Assembly (NCBI GenBank): GCA_910577365.1
Contig: CAJTMU010000007.1
Coordinates: 6,463-70,462, forward strand
Source of the DNA: an uncultured Oscillospiraceae bacterium
GTDB lineage: Bacteria; Bacillota; Clostridia; Oscillospirales; Ruminococcaceae
Direction of reading: 5' to 3'
DNA: 64,000 bases
Under the pieces are notes generated by a model. That model saw only the letters and a program-made list of their open reading frames with translations. It had not been told where the DNA came from and did not search any database. Position numbers and translations under genes: made by a program. This document shows positions 61,919 through 64,000 of this stretch, in pieces (position 1 is the first letter of the stretch; every line of letters begins with the position of its first letter).

Positions 61919-63691
61919 TCATTCTTTTTTCACGACCGCTATCCCAAGCTCGTCAAGCTGCTCCTCGGAAACGACCGAGGGAGCCTCGCTCATAAGCTCG
62001 CTTGCGTTCTGAACCTTGGGGAACGCGGTAACGTCGCGCAGGCTGTCGCAGCCGCACATCAGCATGGAAATTCTATCCAGACCTATTCCCGCGCCGCCGT
62101 GAGGGGGAGCGCCGTATTTATAAGCGTCCACAAGAAAGCCGAATTTAGCGTCAATTTCCTCTTTTGTAAGACCCAACAGTTCGAACATACGCTGCTGAAG
62201 CTCATAGTCGGTTATTCTTATCGAGCCGCTGGATAGCTCCACGCCGTTGAGCACGAGGTCGTATGCCTTTGCGCGCACCTTTTCCTTGTCCGTTTCAAGG
62301 TATTCCAAACATTCGTCCATGGGCATGGTGAACGGGTGGTGCATTGCCAGCCACTCTCCGCTTTCCTCATCATACTCAAAGAACGGGAATTCCGTTATCC
62401 ACAGGAAATTCCAGCCCTCCGGGATAATGCCAAGCTGCTTTGCAAGTTTCAGGCGGAGCGCTCCCAGAACGGGAAGAACAACCTTATTCTTATCAGCAAC
62501 TATAAGTGCCACGTCGCCTTTTTCACAGCCAAGTGCTTTCAAAATAGCTTCCAGCTCGCTCTCGGCCATAAATTTGCCGAATGAGCAGTTGGGGGCATCG
62601 TCTACCCAGCGTATATACGCCAGACCTTTAGCGCCGATACCGCGCGCAAATTCAGTCTGCTTGTCAATCTCTTTACGGGAAAGAGCCGCAGCCGCGCCCT
62701 TTGCCACTATTCCGCGAACCGAGCCGCCGTTCGCTACCGCGTCTGCGAAGACACCGAACCCGCAGTTTTTCACAATATCCGAAATATCCGTTATTTCCAT
62801 GCCGAAGCGGGTGTCGGGCTTGTCCGAGCCGTAGCGGTTCATCGCTTCGGCGTAGGTGAGACGGGGCAGGGGAGTAGCTATATCCACATTTAGCACCTGC
62901 TTGTAAAGCCGCTTTACAAAGCCCTCAAGCATTTCCAGAATATCCTCCACGTCCACAAATGACATTTCAAGGTCTATCTGGGTAAATTCGGGCTGTCTGT
63001 CCGCGCGGAGGTCCTCATCACGGAAGCATCGCGCAAGCTGGATATACCTGTCCATTCCCGCTATCATAAGAAGCTGCTTGTATATCTGCGGCGACTGCGG
63101 CAGCGCGTAGAATTTCCCGTTGTGGATACGCGAGGGCACGATATAGTCGCGCGCGCCCTCGGGAGTGGATTTTATCATCATCGGCGTTTCGATTTCGGTA
63201 AAGCCGTTTTCGTAGAAGTATTCCCTTGCGCATTTAGCTATTTCGTGACGCATGATAAGATTGCGCTGGAGCGGCTCACGGCGCAGGTCGAGATATCTGT
63301 ATTTAAGGCGAAGCTCCTCATTGGTCTTGCTGTCGGAAACTATTTCAAACGGCGGAGTCTGCGCCTTTGAGAGTATGCGAAGCTCCTTCACCATTATCTC
63401 TACACCGCCCGTTTTGATTTCCGCGTTTACGCTCTCACGCGCACGCACCTCGCCTTTTGCCATAAGAACGTATTCCGAGCGGACGGTCTCCGCTTTTTCA
63501 AATACGCTTTTTTCTGTGTTCTCATCAAATACGAGCTGAACTATTCCTGTCTTATCCCTTAAATCTATGAAAATAAGGCTGCCCTTGTCGCGTACTCTTT
63601 GTACAAATCCTCCAACAACTACCTCGTTCTGCTCAAGTGTCACCTCACCGCAGTAACAAGTTCTTTTCAGCCCCTGCATTGTTTCTGCCAT
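61919..63691 (-). CDS. aspS: Aspartyl-tRNA synthetase
   Basis: 590 residues, the bacterial-type length. The N-terminal OB domain (VVVGGFVQRVRDKGSLIFIDL), class II motif 1 region, ALPQSPQIYKQLLM, FRDEDLRADRQPEFTQID (motif 2) and GGAGIGLDRISMLM (motif 3) are present, with the bacterial GAD insertion between about 290 and 410. It charges tRNA-Asp. hisS, its common neighbour, would lie beyond the window. A promoter at 63869 serves it and no T-box was found in the leader. Confidence 0.98.
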   Translation of the reverse strand: MAETMQGLKRTCYCGEVTLEQNEVVVGGFVQRVRDKGSLIFIDLRDKTGIVQLVFDENTEKSVFEKAETVRSEYVLMAKGEVRARESVNAEIKTGGVEIMVKELRILSKAQTPPFEIVSDSKTNEELRLKYRYLDLRREPLQRNLIMRHEIAKCAREYFYENGFTEIETPMMIKSTPEGARDYIVPSRIHNGKFYALPQSPQIYKQLLMIAGMDRYIQLARCFRDEDLRADRQPEFTQIDLEMSFVDVEDILEMLEGFVKRLYKQVLNVDIATPLPRLTYAEAMNRYGSDKPDTRFGMEITDISDIVKNCGFGVFADAVANGGSVRGIVAKGAAAALSRKEIDKQTEFARGIGAKGLAYIRWVDDAPNCSFGKFMAESELEAILKALGCEKGDVALIVADKNKVVLPVLGALRLKLAKQLGIIPEGWNFLWITEFPFFEYDEESGEWLAMHHPFTMPMDECLEYLETDKEKVRAKAYDLVLNGVELSSGSIRITDYELQQRMFELLGLTKEEIDAKFGFLVDAYKYGAPPHGGAGIGLDRISMLMCGCDSLRDVTAFPKVQNASELMSEAPSVVSEEQLDELGIAVVKKE

Positions 63692-63868
63692 TTTATTTCC
63701 TCCCGATTCAGAATTTATTTTTAATTCATTTATTAAGCCTCGCGCTGCCCGATTTTACAGGCGATTTGCGGAAAGCGCCGCACGGTAGTTAAACTGCACA
63801 TTTTTATCGCTGCATTTTGTTGTGGTTGCCGATGCGCTTTAATCCGCCATCATTCCATATTCCATAAT

Positions 63869-63897
63869 ATTATAACATTTTTCGGCGGAATTTGCAA
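63869..63897 (-). promoter_or_regulatory. Promoter for aspS
   Basis: On the minus strand TTGCAA and TATAAT are separated by 17 bp; the leader to the ATG is about 170 nt. The remaining bases to 64000 show an incomplete hairpin TGCAAGA/TCTTGCA (63941-63997) and no gene. Confidence 0.7.
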
Positions 63898-64000
63898 TAG
63901 GAATTATGTGTGAAATTAATTTTTAAAAAGTTTTATAATAAATGCAAGAGGTACGGAGCGCAGTGGTGGAGCGCGTTCACAAGGATTTTCTTGCACGTTT

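Noticed and set aside
63692..64000. T-box leader before aspS
   Set aside because: The conserved AGGGTGGNACCGCG box and specifier-loop arrangement are absent from the leader.

Overview
The window looks like a chromosomal segment of a spore-forming, fibre-degrading member of the Clostridia, most likely Oscillospirales/Ruminococcaceae. The evidence is a SCIFF peptide with its radical-SAM maturase, SpoVS beside YmdB, the Asp23-FakA-RecG order of Firmicutes, Gram-positive lipoproteins, AGGAGG-type ribosome binding sites, consensus -35/-10 promoters, and several glycoside hydrolases (GH31, GH2, GH5). No species can be named from the sequence. No rRNA operon, complete tRNA, CRISPR array, transposase or integrase was seen.

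Layout. 0-7.5 kb: the 5' part of a GH31 alpha-xylosidase with a cre-like operator, a lipoprotein, a Nudix hydrolase, an MIF-like tautomerase, a HAD phosphatase and a FapA-like protein. 7.5-16.4 kb: a GH2 beta-galactosidase, an NlpC/P60-like protein that has lost its catalytic residues, a MATE exporter, an FAD/Rieske oxidoreductase and a small ATPase, interspersed with an intergenic repeat family. 16.8-22.8 kb: tgt, a DUF5984-like gene, two effector-binding-domain genes, a possible immunity-like gene and a slipin. 22.8-25 kb: gene-poor, holding a DUF1292 gene and a promoter-to-terminator non-coding unit of about 775 nt that resembles the large ornate RNAs (ROOL/GOLLD class). 25-31.5 kb: an HtrA protease, scfA/scfB, lipoproteins and rsmE. 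31.5-38.3 kb: a leftward operon lrp-like, aminotransferase, ispE, asp23-like, fakA, recG. 38.9-44 kb: rightward genes (ACT protein, UPF0210, membrane proteins, methyltransferase, RidA, carbonic anhydrase). 44-49.8 kb: a GH5 lipoprotein, a GNAT, two tandem paralogous solute-binding lipoproteins and a divergent AraC regulator. 50.8-64 kb: leftward housekeeping genes (kinase, araD, asparaginase, spoVS, ymdB, purA, upp, DUF624, an ECF sigma factor with a large beta-propeller membrane protein, aspS).

How the parts fit. The hydrolases and solute-binding proteins point to plant polysaccharide use. purA and upp supply nucleotides, tgt, rsmE and aspS serve translation, ispE supplies isoprenoids, and fakA and asp23 serve lipid and envelope biology. 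The most unusual items are the 24.07-24.85 kb RNA candidate, the leader-associated inverted-repeat family present before at least four genes, the pseudo-enzyme NlpC/P60 protein, and the sigma factor/propeller pair. Several promoters are given because -35 and -10 hexamers sit 16-18 bp apart in front of a gene; these are sequence matches, not measured start sites.
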